Shown here piece by piece: positions 1 through 8,767 of a stretch of 27,707 nucleotides of DNA. Position 1 is the stretch's first letter. Every line of letters starts with the position of its first letter. The stretch lies in NCBI GenBank assembly GCA_002311345.1, contig DCAA01000002.1:314230-341936 (forward strand), read 5' to 3'. The notes beneath the pieces were generated by a model, which was not told the origin of the DNA, did not search any database, and saw nothing but the letters and a program-made list of their open reading frames with translations. The DNA is from Planctomycetes bacterium UBA1146 (GTDB lineage Bacteria; Planctomycetota; UBA8108; UBA1146). A program made the translations under genes and the position numbers.

Positions 1-72
1 CCATCATCGGAGGATCCTGACACGGCTGGAACGGAGTCGAAATTACGGGTGCCAATTGCGCAGGGTCGGTGA
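1..72 (+). CDS. Possible C-terminal tail of an upstream gene (partial)
   Basis: The first reading frame is open from base 1 to a TGA at 70-72 and would encode 23 residues ending in VPIAQGR. No domain can be recognised in so short a piece, and no start is visible because the gene would begin outside the window. It is listed only because the frame is open to the window edge and lies on the same strand as the next gene. It could equally be non-coding sequence. Confidence 0.2.
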   Translation, partial: PSSEDPDTAGTESKLRVPIAQGR

Positions 73-469
73 GAAAGAGGAAAAAAGAGACCCAACCCAG
101 AAGGGGGAAATTAGGGGAATGTTCCGGGCCGGGTCTTCAGGAACTTGTCAGGACTCGAAAACAGGAAGAAACGGAGCACCAGATCGATATCCGCGCCGTG
201 CGCGAGGCATCCAGGTCCGCAGGGACGAAAAATAAATTCCGGTCTCGGAACCAAGTCATCCCCTGAATCCTGTGTTACGAGATTCAAGAGTGGATTGTCC
301 ACAGGTAGTCCACGTTCGTCCAGTGCAAAAATTCACTTCTGAGAGAGATTTTTTTGCCCCATTGCCGCGGAGTCAGACCAGCCCTATCCTGCGCAATACC
401 CCGTTTGATAGGCCCTTAGGAGATCTTCTGAGGTGCTGAGGTGGTTCGTCACCGCCAGGAGGGATCTGT
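73..469. other. Intergenic region upstream of the aminotransferase
   Basis: This stretch of about 400 bases holds no convincing gene; the short open frames here have no recognisable product. It contains a small perfect hairpin at 290-302 (GTGGA-TTG-TCCAC), whose right side reads TTGTCCACA, one base from a DnaA box. A run of seven T lies at 349-355. A weak inverted repeat pairs CCTATC near 384 with GATAGG near 409. No clear -35/-10 pair could be assigned, although the aminotransferase promoter should lie here. Confidence 0.4.
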
Positions 470-1684
470 TTGCCCATTTCCGAAGGTGTCCGTGAATCCC
501 TCTCTCGCTCCTCTTGGATCAGGAAGATGTTCGAGGAGGGGAACCGTCTTAAGGCCATCCACGGCAAGAATGAGGTTTTCGATTTCACGCTCGGCAATCC
601 CCACCTCCCTCCTCCCCCTCAGTTCGTCGAGAAACTGCGTGATCTGGTCAATGGATCCCAGGAAGGAATCCACCGGTACATGCCCAATGCCGGCTGGCCC
701 GAAGTCCGTGAAAAGATCGCCGTACATCTGACTGATCGAACCGATATGCAGTGGACCGGATCTCACATCGTAATGACCGTGGGCGCCGGTGGAGCTCTGA
801 ACATCCTGCTCAAGACACTTCTGAATCCCGGCGATGAAGTGATCATCCTCAGCCCCTATTTCGTCGAATACATCTTCTACATCCAGAATCACGGTGGAGT
901 CGTCGTCGATTGTCCCACCAGTGTAGATTTCTGCCCCGATCCGGAAGCACTGCTATCGAAGGTCACAAATCGCACCCGTGCCGTGATCATCAACAGCCCC
1001 AACAATCCCACTGGACGCGTCTACAGCGAACAAGAACTCAATAGCTTCAGTGATGGATTGAAGGAAGCCTCTGCAAGTATTGGCCGGCCGATCTACCTCA
1101 TCTCCGACGAACCTTACCGCAAGGTGACTTACGGAGGCGTGATCTGCCCCGAAATCACTGACTGCTACGACGATACCATCCTCATCACCTCTCATTCCAA
1201 GGACCTGGGGCTGGCGGGAGACCGAATCGGCTATCTTGCCGTCTCACCGAAGGCCGCGGATCCTTCAGACCTGATTTCAGGGTGCACATTTTGCAATCGG
1301 ATCCTCGGTTTTGTGAATGCACCCAGTATTCTTCAACTGGCGGTTGCAGACTGCCAGGATGTGTCCGTGGACTGTCAGGAATATGCTCGTAACCTGACAC
1401 TGCTCAGCGACCAACTGGATCAACTCGGCTTCGAGTTCGTTCCACCTGGAGGCGCTTTTTTCCTGTTCCCGTCCGTCCCCCAGCTCGATGACGTCGAGTT
1501 CGTGCGACTTGCCATGGAGGAGAAAATCCTCGTCGTCCCGGGAAGTGGTTTCGGGAGATCTGGACACTTCCGCATCTCCTTCGCAATTCCCGAGGCGATG
1601 GTTGAAAGGTCCCTACCCGCCTGGGAACGGTTGGCGCAGCGTTGCCCTGCGCTCGGACGCAACCAGGAGAGGACCATCGATTGA
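470..1684 (+). CDS. Class I/II pyridoxal-phosphate aminotransferase
   Basis: This 404-residue protein is a fold-type I PLP enzyme of the aspartate aminotransferase superfamily, probably cytosolic, moving an amino group between an amino acid and a 2-oxo acid. Visible motifs are NNPTG at 178-182, the PLP-pyridine Asp213 in SDEPY, the Schiff-base Lys244 in SHSKDL and the substrate-carboxylate Arg368 in GHFRISF. The length is normal for the family. The start is a TTG, chosen because AGGAGG at 457-462 sits seven bases upstream and the N-terminus is family-like. The stop overlaps the start of the pgi gene by four bases (TTGA), so the two are probably translated together. The substrate cannot be read from sequence; subgroup I-gamma enzymes of this kind include aspartate and aromatic aminotransferases. 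Confidence 0.9.
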   Translation: MPISEGVRESLSRSSWIRKMFEEGNRLKAIHGKNEVFDFTLGNPHLPPPPQFVEKLRDLVNGSQEGIHRYMPNAGWPEVREKIAVHLTDRTDMQWTGSHIVMTVGAGGALNILLKTLLNPGDEVIILSPYFVEYIFYIQNHGGVVVDCPTSVDFCPDPEALLSKVTNRTRAVIINSPNNPTGRVYSEQELNSFSDGLKEASASIGRPIYLISDEPYRKVTYGGVICPEITDCYDDTILITSHSKDLGLAGDRIGYLAVSPKAADPSDLISGCTFCNRILGFVNAPSILQLAVADCQDVSVDCQEYARNLTLLSDQLDQLGFEFVPPGGAFFLFPSVPQLDDVEFVRLAMEEKILVVPGSGFGRSGHFRISFAIPEAMVERSLPAWERLAQRCPALGRNQERTID

Positions 1685-2982
1685 GCATCCTGTGGACGCC
1701 GTCGACCCAGTGCGACGGGGCAGTCCAGCTGCGGCAACTCCAGGAGATCCTCTCCCAGCCCCCGGGGTTCATTCAAGCGATCGAGGACGACTCTGCTCTG
1801 GAGGCGGTGGAACAGATCGCCGCGACAATTCCCACCGAAGACTCGATCCTTCTGCTCGGGATCGGCGGATCAGCACTCGGGGCTCGCGCACTGGCAGACT
1901 CGTTGACTCCTGAAAACACGCGGGAACTTGTCATCCTCGACAATATCGACCCCGACACGGTGGAAGGACATCTTTCACGTCTCGATCTTGCCAGGACCAC
2001 GATCCTGGTCATCTCCAAATCAGGAGCCACCGCCGAAACTTCCGCGCAGTTATTGAGGGCGATCTCAGCTGTGCAAGCGGCAGGAGTCGACCCCGATCAG
2101 AAGATCATCGCTATCACCGATCGCGAAAAGGGGCCGCTACGGGCTCTCGCCTCGAGCAGGAACTGGCGTTCTCTCGAGGTTCCTTCCGATGTCAGTGGAC
2201 GATTCTCGGTGATGACTGCCGTCGGCTGGCTACCGGCTATCCTGGTTGGAATCGATATCCGGAAACTCGTCTCTGGCGCCAAAAATTGCCTCGAGGATCT
2301 ACGCCATGCTGGTGAGGATCACGCACTGATACAGTGGACAAGCGACTGGGCAAGACGTGCATCGAGCCACAAGACGGTGGTTCTGTTCTCCTATCGCGAC
2401 CGCCTGCGCACATTCGGTGACTGGTTCGCGCAGTTGTGGGCAGAGAGCCTCGGCAAACGCAATAACCTCTCTGGCACGGAGGTGTGGGCCGGATCGACTC
2501 CTCTGGTGGCGCGCGGAGTGACCGATCAGCACTCCCTGGTTCAACTGTTCATGGAGGGGCCGGATGACAAGCAGTATCTGTTCCTCGATGCTCCCGTCGA
2601 AGGAGCAGACCCTCCCATCGAACCGGCGCTGGCAGATCTCCATCCCGATTTCGAGTACCTGGCGGGCAAGAGTCTCGGTCAACTTCGCACTGCCGAGTTC
2701 GAGGGCACCATCGCAGCCCTTCGTGGCGCCTCGAGACCGGTTTCCACCATCGAGTTGGAGAAACTGGATGCGGCACATCTCGGAGGCTTGATGTTGCTCT
2801 GGGAACTGATGACGGTGCTGGCTGCTGCGGTACTCGAGGTGGATCCCTATGACCAGCCCGGTGTCGAGGCGGGAAAAGCGGTCGCTTTTGCAAAACTGGG
2901 CCGAGTAGGTTGGCAAGAACGAGCAGCGGAGATCACTGGAGGTATCGCCTCGCCCTCACCGGCCCCTCCCATCGACTGCTAG
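1681..2982 (+). CDS. pgi: Glucose-6-phosphate isomerase
   Basis: This 433-residue enzyme interconverts glucose 6-phosphate and fructose 6-phosphate in the cytosol, linking glycolysis, gluconeogenesis and the pentose phosphate route. The two SIS domains show the phosphate-binding motifs GIGGSALG (60-67) and ISKSGATAET (111-120). Near the middle lies WAESLGK, then GVTDQHS, and the C-terminal signature DQPGVEAGK is present. It belongs to the short bacterial form of about 430-450 residues rather than the 550-residue E. coli form. I place the start at TTG 1681, because AGGAGAGG at 1665-1672 is eight bases upstream and the TTGA overlap with the aminotransferase stop suggests coupling. An in-frame TTG at 1642 would add 13 unconvincing residues. 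The gene converges on the helix-turn-helix gene with a ten-base gap. Confidence 0.95.
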   Translation: MSILWTPSTQCDGAVQLRQLQEILSQPPGFIQAIEDDSALEAVEQIAATIPTEDSILLLGIGGSALGARALADSLTPENTRELVILDNIDPDTVEGHLSRLDLARTTILVISKSGATAETSAQLLRAISAVQAAGVDPDQKIIAITDREKGPLRALASSRNWRSLEVPSDVSGRFSVMTAVGWLPAILVGIDIRKLVSGAKNCLEDLRHAGEDHALIQWTSDWARRASSHKTVVLFSYRDRLRTFGDWFAQLWAESLGKRNNLSGTEVWAGSTPLVARGVTDQHSLVQLFMEGPDDKQYLFLDAPVEGADPPIEPALADLHPDFEYLAGKSLGQLRTAEFEGTIAALRGASRPVSTIELEKLDAAHLGGLMLLWELMTVLAAAVLEVDPYDQPGVEAGKAVAFAKLGRVGWQERAAEITGGIASPSPAPPIDC

Positions 2983-2992
2983 ACGCCGCTTT

Positions 2993-3454
2993 TCAATTGC
3001 TGGTAGTGGAACTTCTGCGAGTCACCAGACGGATGCGGGCATTCCATTCGTCTGCAGAGATCACACCCTTCTGGATCAGCAACTCGACGAGTGCCTTCTG
3101 CAGCCGTACTTCATGCTGGGAGCCGGTCGCTGCAGACTCAGGATTCGGCTCTGATTTCTGCGACACGGCCTTGCCCTTGCTGGACACCGACCGTTTGGGT
3201 CGCGGGTCGCGGGAAACCTCGGAACTGAAGAACTCCACTGGAAGCGCGAAACGTTGCGCAATCCGTCGTACCAGAGCGCTACTGGGAAGGCTCTGACCAT
3301 CGAGGACGTCCTGGATCGTATCCGGCAATACCCCGACTCCCCGGGCCAGACCGGGAACAGTCTCGTGATGAGTATCGATGAGAAAACGGATCTTTCGAAC
3401 CACTTCCTTGGGCTCTGACATCACATCTTCAATGGTCTTGTCCTCTTGTGGCAT
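2993..3454 (-). CDS. XRE-like helix-turn-helix protein
   Basis: The 153-residue product has an N-terminal region (about residues 15-75) that reads like a Cro/C1 (XRE) helix-turn-helix: GLARGVGVLPDTIQDVLDG followed by a helix ending RIAQRFALPVEFF. A polar, Lys/Ser-rich linker follows. A short C-terminal helix pair around KALVELLIQKGVISADEW resembles a small leucine-rich dimerisation segment. A role as a DNA-binding regulator is inferred; no target is evident. The ATG at 3454 is preceded by GGAGG four bases upstream. It lies 81 bases downstream of the M14 peptidase gene on the same strand and may be co-transcribed with it. The family match is by eye and moderate. Confidence 0.7.
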   Translation of the reverse strand: MPQEDKTIEDVMSEPKEVVRKIRFLIDTHHETVPGLARGVGVLPDTIQDVLDGQSLPSSALVRRIAQRFALPVEFFSSEVSRDPRPKRSVSSKGKAVSQKSEPNPESAATGSQHEVRLQKALVELLIQKGVISADEWNARIRLVTRRSSTTSN

Positions 3455-3535
3455 CTTTCCTCCCGTGCAACCTCTGTCGGAGCAGCATCTATCTGCTCTA
3501 TCGGTTGACCGGAAGTATCTCTGGAGGACTTTCTG

Positions 3536-6121
3536 TTACCGAATTGCCAGTAGCAGTAGAGCGTTGAGGAACAGATCCGCCGTTCCCCGCCAATAGGAGC
3601 GAAAGAGCGGATCTCCGGCAAATAATACCACTTTACCACGGCCCATCCGCTCCTCGACCAGCCACACCCCGCCCGACAGGGCCTGCTGGTTCTCCTCGGA
3701 GATGAAACCGCTGACCACCGGATTCTCTCCGGCAAGAACTCCTACATCTCCGGCATCTCCTTTCAGGTCGAAAATGCGTGCACTTCCGATGAAACCATGA
3801 ACACGCGACGACTGACCGAAAGAAATGGGATGATCGGGATCGAGATCGATCCGTACGATGTTTCCCGGCACCTGCTGCAACCGTCGCTCTTCACGCACAT
3901 CGGCCAGGGTCCGTCGTTTCGTTTCACTCTTTTCCTTTTCGGGGGCCTTCTTCACTTCGTGAGAAACGAGCCCGAGTCCTGATTCGCCGCACTGGAATGC
4001 GCTACTTCCGAGAGCCAGTAACACCCCACCTGCACGCACCCAGTCTGCCAGGGCTTCCTTGCTTCGTTCTCCCAGTCCCGATCCCCGAAATCCGGAAGGG
4101 ATCACCAGAACATCGAAACGATCGAGAGATCTGCCGAAATCTCCTGCAGAGATGGAGGTGAATGCGATACCTACATCTTGTTCGAGGAAACTCCATACAG
4201 CACCGTAGGAGGTGCTCGACACCGATGAGGGTCCAAGCACCGCGATGCTGGCATGAGCCAGTTCGGGGAAGGAACCGGAACCAAGATCGGGTCCCTCATC
4301 AGTCCAACTACTGGGGGTCCCCCGAAAGAGCGTGCCGGTCTGCTGTGCGACTCTCGAAACCGTTTCGTGAGTGCTCTCGGAGGAGACCCAGACCACCAGT
4401 GTTCCTGGGGGATATTCAACTCCCTGCAACGCGATCTTCTTGGTCACCAGATCGACGCGTTCACCGGCATTCTGGAGAGCCCGGAGTGCCCGAGCCGAGG
4501 GCACCCCACCCCATCGATGGAGATAGGCAACACCGGCACGTTGCTCGATCCTGCCCACCGGAGTCTTCAGTTCCCCGACCGGAACGAGAATTCCATCGAC
4601 GGGCTGACTCGCAAGATAGGCATCCACCCCAAAAGCCATCGGCAGAGACCATGCAGCCACGTCATAAAAATTAGCTTCCTCTACGCTGGCATTGGGCTCC
4701 AGCAGAGTTCTTGCCAGACGTCCCTGAGGTTGATCCAGCGGTACGATCACCGTTCCGGCAGCTAACTTGAGAATCTCCATCTCGGTACCGTCGTGATGAA
4801 CCAATCCTTCCACCACCACCTCGTCCATCGTCTGGACCAGTTCGATTCCCTGAGCCCGGAGCAGTTTCAACAGCGACAGACGACGGTCACCGCCCCCCGG
4901 TGGAAAGATGAACTGAGCCAGGTCCGATGACCGGCCGGCATGAATGGCACCCTCCCGAAAAGCGAAAAAATCCTTCTGGAGGCGGATGCGGTTTCGAGCG
5001 GCACAATCAGCAGTTGCCAGACCTGCGACGTGATGGTGGTGAAGGCGATCTGCCAGTGTCAGGATGGTTTCGTTGCGACGTCGATAAGCCAGCCCAGCAC
5101 CACCTCCTCCTGCTTGCTCGTATGTCATCCCGATCGAGCCGTTGAGGGCTGGCCAAGAATCGCCATATGCCGGATAAAACAAATCGAAGTGTTCGGCGGT
5201 GTAATACTTCCAACCAAATCGATCGAAGGCACCGGCATTCGCGAGACCGAACACCTTGCTCCACTCGACACGATCATGCGGGATGTTGGCATTGATCGGC
5301 TTCTCGGGTGGGAAGAAGAAGTAAGTGGACTCCGGCGACATCTCATGGAAATCAACATGCACGAGTGGCTGCCAGCGTAGGTACTGCTCGATCCGAGCTC
5401 TGGTTTCCGGCTGGCTCTGCCAGGCCCAGTCTCGATTCAAATCGAACAGGTAATGATTGCTACGACCCGACGGAGAGGGAGGATTATGTTCTGCAGCTGC
5501 CGGATCGGGGTTAGCAGGCCGTGCCTGCACTTGCTGGTACCAGTGTAGATATCTTTCACGGCCGTCCGGGTTCAGTAACGGATCGATGATGACGAGGCAA
5601 TTCTCGCGAATCTGACGAATCTTCTGATCCGACCCATCCGCGAGTTGATGGATCGTCGCCAGCGCCGCCTCGGTCGCCGAGGATTCATCGCCATGGACGT
5701 TGTAGGAGAGCCACACCACCGCCGGAAGATCTTTCAGCAACCCGTCCAGATCCAGTTCTTCGCGCTCCGCCAGCCGCCGTGGATCGGCGAGCAATTGCTG
5801 GGCAGCACGAATTTCATCGAGTCGAGCGATGTTCGACGCAGTGGAGATCATCACCAGCACCAGATCCCGACCTTCAGCGCTGCGTCCATATTGCTGGACC
5901 AGAACCCTCGGGGAGAGTTTTGCGACTTGCTGGCAGTAGGCCATCACCTCGTGATGAGGGGTGAAGCGATCGCCGAGCGGAATCCCGTACCATTGTCCAG
6001 GAGATGGAACCTTACCCTCGAAGGTATCGTTGCCGCTGTAAGGAAAAGGTGTATCTCCTGCAGAGAGTGGCACTGAACCGACCCCCAGCAAACACCAGAT
6101 GGACAAGAGAAGCTTCAGCAT
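3536..6121 (-). CDS. Secreted M14-family zinc carboxypeptidase
   Basis: The 861-residue protein starts with a signal peptide (MLKLLLSIWCLLGVGSVPLSA) and should act outside the cytoplasm. The M14 domain (about residues 50-380) shows the zinc ligands H143-x-x-E146 in NVHGDES and a third His in VDFHEMSP (H259, or H255). It also shows NPDGRER (184-190), DLNRDW and the catalytic glutamate E335 in MTYEQAG. The C-terminal half has no protease motif but contains, around residues 650-720, a stretch (DVLVIPSGFR, then ADWVRAGGVLLALG) like the type 1 glutamine-amidotransferase-like flavodoxin fold found at the end of large M14 proteins. The start is the ATG at 6121, because AGGAGG lies five bases upstream; an in-frame ATG 57 bases earlier would hide the signal peptide. 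The substrate is unknown, presumably peptides or cell-wall peptides. Confidence 0.9.
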   Translation of the reverse strand: MLKLLLSIWCLLGVGSVPLSAGDTPFPYSGNDTFEGKVPSPGQWYGIPLGDRFTPHHEVMAYCQQVAKLSPRVLVQQYGRSAEGRDLVLVMISTASNIARLDEIRAAQQLLADPRRLAEREELDLDGLLKDLPAVVWLSYNVHGDESSATEAALATIHQLADGSDQKIRQIRENCLVIIDPLLNPDGRERYLHWYQQVQARPANPDPAAAEHNPPSPSGRSNHYLFDLNRDWAWQSQPETRARIEQYLRWQPLVHVDFHEMSPESTYFFFPPEKPINANIPHDRVEWSKVFGLANAGAFDRFGWKYYTAEHFDLFYPAYGDSWPALNGSIGMTYEQAGGGGAGLAYRRRNETILTLADRLHHHHVAGLATADCAARNRIRLQKDFFAFREGAIHAGRSSDLAQFIFPPGGGDRRLSLLKLLRAQGIELVQTMDEVVVEGLVHHDGTEMEILKLAAGTVIVPLDQPQGRLARTLLEPNASVEEANFYDVAAWSLPMAFGVDAYLASQPVDGILVPVGELKTPVGRIEQRAGVAYLHRWGGVPSARALRALQNAGERVDLVTKKIALQGVEYPPGTLVVWVSSESTHETVSRVAQQTGTLFRGTPSSWTDEGPDLGSGSFPELAHASIAVLGPSSVSSTSYGAVWSFLEQDVGIAFTSISAGDFGRSLDRFDVLVIPSGFRGSGLGERSKEALADWVRAGGVLLALGSSAFQCGESGLGLVSHEVKKAPEKEKSETKRRTLADVREERRLQQVPGNIVRIDLDPDHPISFGQSSRVHGFIGSARIFDLKGDAGDVGVLAGENPVVSGFISEENQQALSGGVWLVEERMGRGKVVLFAGDPLFRSYWRGTADLFLNALLLLAIR

Positions 6122-6246
6122 CAAACCTCCTGGATCATCGACCTCCGGGGCGTCATGGTGGTCCCCGATCGACGACATTCTGCCTTCACAATGATCGTTA
6201 GGCTAGGTGGCCCTGGCTGCGTCGAAAACTGAAAAAAGGAATCAAA

Positions 6247-7605
6247 GTGTCCAGTTCCCGAGGTGAACTCTCCTCCATCGTCTCCCTGGCCGCACCGATC
6301 GTCGTTACCCAGCTTGGAACGATGATGATGGGGATGGTCGATATGTGGATGGTGGGTCGGGTCGGAACCTCTGCTCTGGCTGCAGTAGCACTCGGAGATA
6401 CCTGGGCATTCGGAATGCTGATCCTCGGACAGGGATTGATCCAGGGCATGGATCCGCTGGTGACACAGGCTCACGGAGCGAAAGATGCGAAGGCGCTGGG
6501 ACGGTCGCTGCAACGAGGTCTGTTGCTGGGGCTGGTGCTGATCCCTGTACTGACCCTCAGTTGGCAGCTGGGGGGGGCCGCTCTGGTGGCGTTGGGACAG
6601 GATCCTGGCCTCAGTTCCGTGGCGGAATCCTACATCCAGGCACAACTGTTCAGCGTGCCAGCGATACTGGGATTCCTGGTTCTGAGACAGTACCTGCAAG
6701 GACGGGGATTCGTCAGACCCGCGTTATGGACCGTTCTCATAGCCAATCTATTCAACGTGGTGTTCAACGAACTGTTCATCTTCGGAGGACTCGGAATTCC
6801 TGCTCTCGGAGTCGAGGGAGCTGGATACGCCACCGGCGCTAGCCGCTGGTTGATGCTGCTGCTGTTGATCGCCTTCATGATGAGGGGACGATATCTCGCC
6901 GAGGGATGGGTGCCCTGGAGTCGCCGAAGTTTCTCCCTTCGCGCGATGGGAACGCTGCTCTTGCTGGGACTCCCGATCGCGATCCATTTCGGGGTCGAGG
7001 TGTGGACCTTCCAGGCCGCTACCTTGATGGCTGGCAGGATCGGGGAGATCGAACTGGCCGCTCACATCGTGGTTCTGAAGATCATCTCCTTCACCTTCAT
7101 GTTCCCGTGGGGAATCAGCGGAGCCGCCACCACCCGGGTCGGAAACCTGCTTGGCGAAGGGGATGTCTCGCGAGCGCGTAAAGCGGCCAGGGCTGCCATC
7201 GCACTCGGCGCTCTCGTGATGACGGGCGCGGGAATCACGATCCTGGTGCTGGGGGGCAGATTGCCGGCGATCTTCAGTTCCGATGTCGCGGTCCTCGCCA
7301 GCGCCATCAGTTTGCTGCCCATCGCAGCCGGATTCCAGATCTTCGACGGAGTCCAGGCGGTAGCGGCCGGAGTTCTGCGGGGAGCGGGAAAGACGATTCC
7401 GGCGGCCGCGATCGGCGTCATCGGATTCCCCCTGATCACGCTTCCGCTGGCCTACCACCTCACCTTCACCAAGGGGATGGGACTTCCAGGAATCTGGTGG
7501 GCATACCTGACGGGCCTGGTGATCGTCGCAACACTACTGGTCAGTTGGACCACGCTCACCGCAAAAAACTGGCAACCTATGCAAAGAAGAATCGCCGGAG
7601 ACTGA
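6247..7605 (+). CDS. MATE-family multidrug efflux transporter
   Basis: The 452-residue inner-membrane protein has the length and roughly twelve hydrophobic segments of a MATE (NorM/DinF type) antiporter, which exports cationic drugs or metabolites using a sodium or proton gradient. The N-terminus (APIVVTQLGTMMMGMVDMWMVG) and the following QGMDPLVTQAHGA are typical of NorM-like members. The middle segment IELAAHIVVLKIISF followed by GISGAATTRVGNLLGEG matches the start of the second MatE repeat. The start is GTG 6247 with AAGGA about seven bases upstream. The gene is divergent from the M14 peptidase (125-base gap) and converges on the secreted unknown gene with an 18-base gap. The substrate cannot be inferred. 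Confidence 0.92.
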   Translation: MSSSRGELSSIVSLAAPIVVTQLGTMMMGMVDMWMVGRVGTSALAAVALGDTWAFGMLILGQGLIQGMDPLVTQAHGAKDAKALGRSLQRGLLLGLVLIPVLTLSWQLGGAALVALGQDPGLSSVAESYIQAQLFSVPAILGFLVLRQYLQGRGFVRPALWTVLIANLFNVVFNELFIFGGLGIPALGVEGAGYATGASRWLMLLLLIAFMMRGRYLAEGWVPWSRRSFSLRAMGTLLLLGLPIAIHFGVEVWTFQAATLMAGRIGEIELAAHIVVLKIISFTFMFPWGISGAATTRVGNLLGEGDVSRARKAARAAIALGALVMTGAGITILVLGGRLPAIFSSDVAVLASAISLLPIAAGFQIFDGVQAVAAGVLRGAGKTIPAAAIGVIGFPLITLPLAYHLTFTKGMGLPGIWWAYLTGLVIVATLLVSWTTLTAKNWQPMQRRIAGD

Positions 7606-7623
7606 GTTCAGCGCCAAGATCGA

Positions 7624-8709
7624 TCAACTGCCGCTGTCAGTCAGCAGGAACTGGAAACTGCCTCTTGCCGATTCCACGAACAATTTCGCTCCCGATCCCG
7701 AAGTTTCCATGCGAACCCGGAGTCCCGGGCTCCCGGCTCCAGGGGCACCTGAAGGGAGCAACACCTTGACCCCCTCTCCTGCGTCCAGTTGTGCGAGTTT
7801 CTCGTCGAGAGCAATGCGCTGTTGCATTGCGAGGTCAATTCTTCTGCGCAACGAATCCTCTTCACCGGCCTGCGCATCCGCTCCACCCTCGATCCGTCGC
7901 AGACGGATCTGCGATCTCCGTAGTGACCGCACCAGTTCGTCGAGGGCAGCGGCAATCCGCTCGCGGGTAGGATCCTCGAGTCGTAACCGAGGCAGTCCAT
8001 CGGCGGAGGTTGTGAACACCAGACGTCTCAGGTGATTGTCTCCTGTACCACTCTCGATGACTCCGATGACGCAGTGAACTGGGGGCGAGAAATGAGCCGG
8101 AAAACGGTAGGTATCGAGGATCCAGTCACCCAGTTGCTGCCTTTCGACAGCAACCCTCTGTCCCTGGCAAGCAAGCAGAAGTGCTCCCCATTGCAACCGG
8201 AGTACCAGTTGGCTCCCCTCGGCCCCCTCGACCGCGGACAATGTGGCGAGGATTCTTTCGCCCGGCCGATCAAGGATTCCTCGCACCACCGGAATCCGCA
8301 GGGAGGGTCCACCCCCGAGAGGTCTCGCCAACAACTGTACGACTGAACGACTGCTGACCTCGATGGCCAGCGAGTGCTTCCCCGGCGGCAATAAAGTTCC
8401 CGACCAGATGACCGGCAACGGTAACTCGAGCAACAATCCACCCGGAAGTTCGTAGACACCATTGCGAGTCAGATCTGGCAACGCGGGCACCACCGCAGGC
8501 GAATCAGGAAGTTGAAGAGAATACACGAGTGCTCCGAGTCGGACTCGTGAAAGCTGGGCATCGAGTGAGGAGGTCTCCTGTGCCCTCGAAGAGGCTGGCC
8601 CCATCAGGATCGCCAGAACCAAGCAGGCCCTGCTCACGATCCGATGACAGGTCGTGGTACAACGATGACCGGCGCCGGTTTGTCGCTTGCGGAATAAAGC
8701 CCGGGTCAT
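7624..8709 (-). CDS. Secreted protein of unknown function
   Basis: I do not recognise this 361-residue protein. A basic N-terminus and a hydrophobic stretch (RACLVLAILMGPASSRA) form a signal peptide with likely cleavage after Ala43. The mature part begins with a beta-rich region (about 50-220) containing GGLLLELPLPVIWSGTLLPPG. A highly charged helical stretch, probably coiled coil, follows at about 220-300 (RERIAAALDELVRSLRRSQ), and a short beta-rich tail closes the protein. The ATG at 8709 was chosen because GGGAGAGG sits just upstream and the longer frame would overlap the preceding gene. It lies 58 bases downstream of the barrel-like lipoprotein gene on the same strand, so the two probably form an operon with a shared envelope role. 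Confidence 0.7.
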   Translation of the reverse strand: MTRALFRKRQTGAGHRCTTTCHRIVSRACLVLAILMGPASSRAQETSSLDAQLSRVRLGALVYSLQLPDSPAVVPALPDLTRNGVYELPGGLLLELPLPVIWSGTLLPPGKHSLAIEVSSRSVVQLLARPLGGGPSLRIPVVRGILDRPGERILATLSAVEGAEGSQLVLRLQWGALLLACQGQRVAVERQQLGDWILDTYRFPAHFSPPVHCVIGVIESGTGDNHLRRLVFTTSADGLPRLRLEDPTRERIAAALDELVRSLRRSQIRLRRIEGGADAQAGEEDSLRRRIDLAMQQRIALDEKLAQLDAGEGVKVLLPSGAPGAGSPGLRVRMETSGSGAKLFVESARGSFQFLLTDSGS

Positions 8710-8767
8710 CCTCTCCCTGCAGAAGAAGATGGTCCGGCCCAGAGGCAGTCGGAAAGCGAAACCGAGA

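Noticed and set aside
290..303. TTGTCCACA resembling a DnaA box
   Set aside because: Only one near-match is visible, with no cluster of boxes, AT-rich unwinding region or dnaA/dnaN gene, so an origin is not supported.
322..355. AGTG/CACT hairpin followed by a T-run
   Set aside because: The stem has four pairs and lies eleven bases from the T-run, too weak and too far for a credible intrinsic terminator.
4162..4765. Two overlapping 170-codon frames on the plus strand
   Set aside because: Both are antisense to the M14 peptidase gene and overlap each other in different frames; neither has a plausible product.
6748..7458. A 236-codon open frame on the minus strand
   Set aside because: It is antisense to the MATE transporter; its Asp/Gly/Arg-rich, non-hydrophobic composition is typical of the complement of membrane-protein codons.
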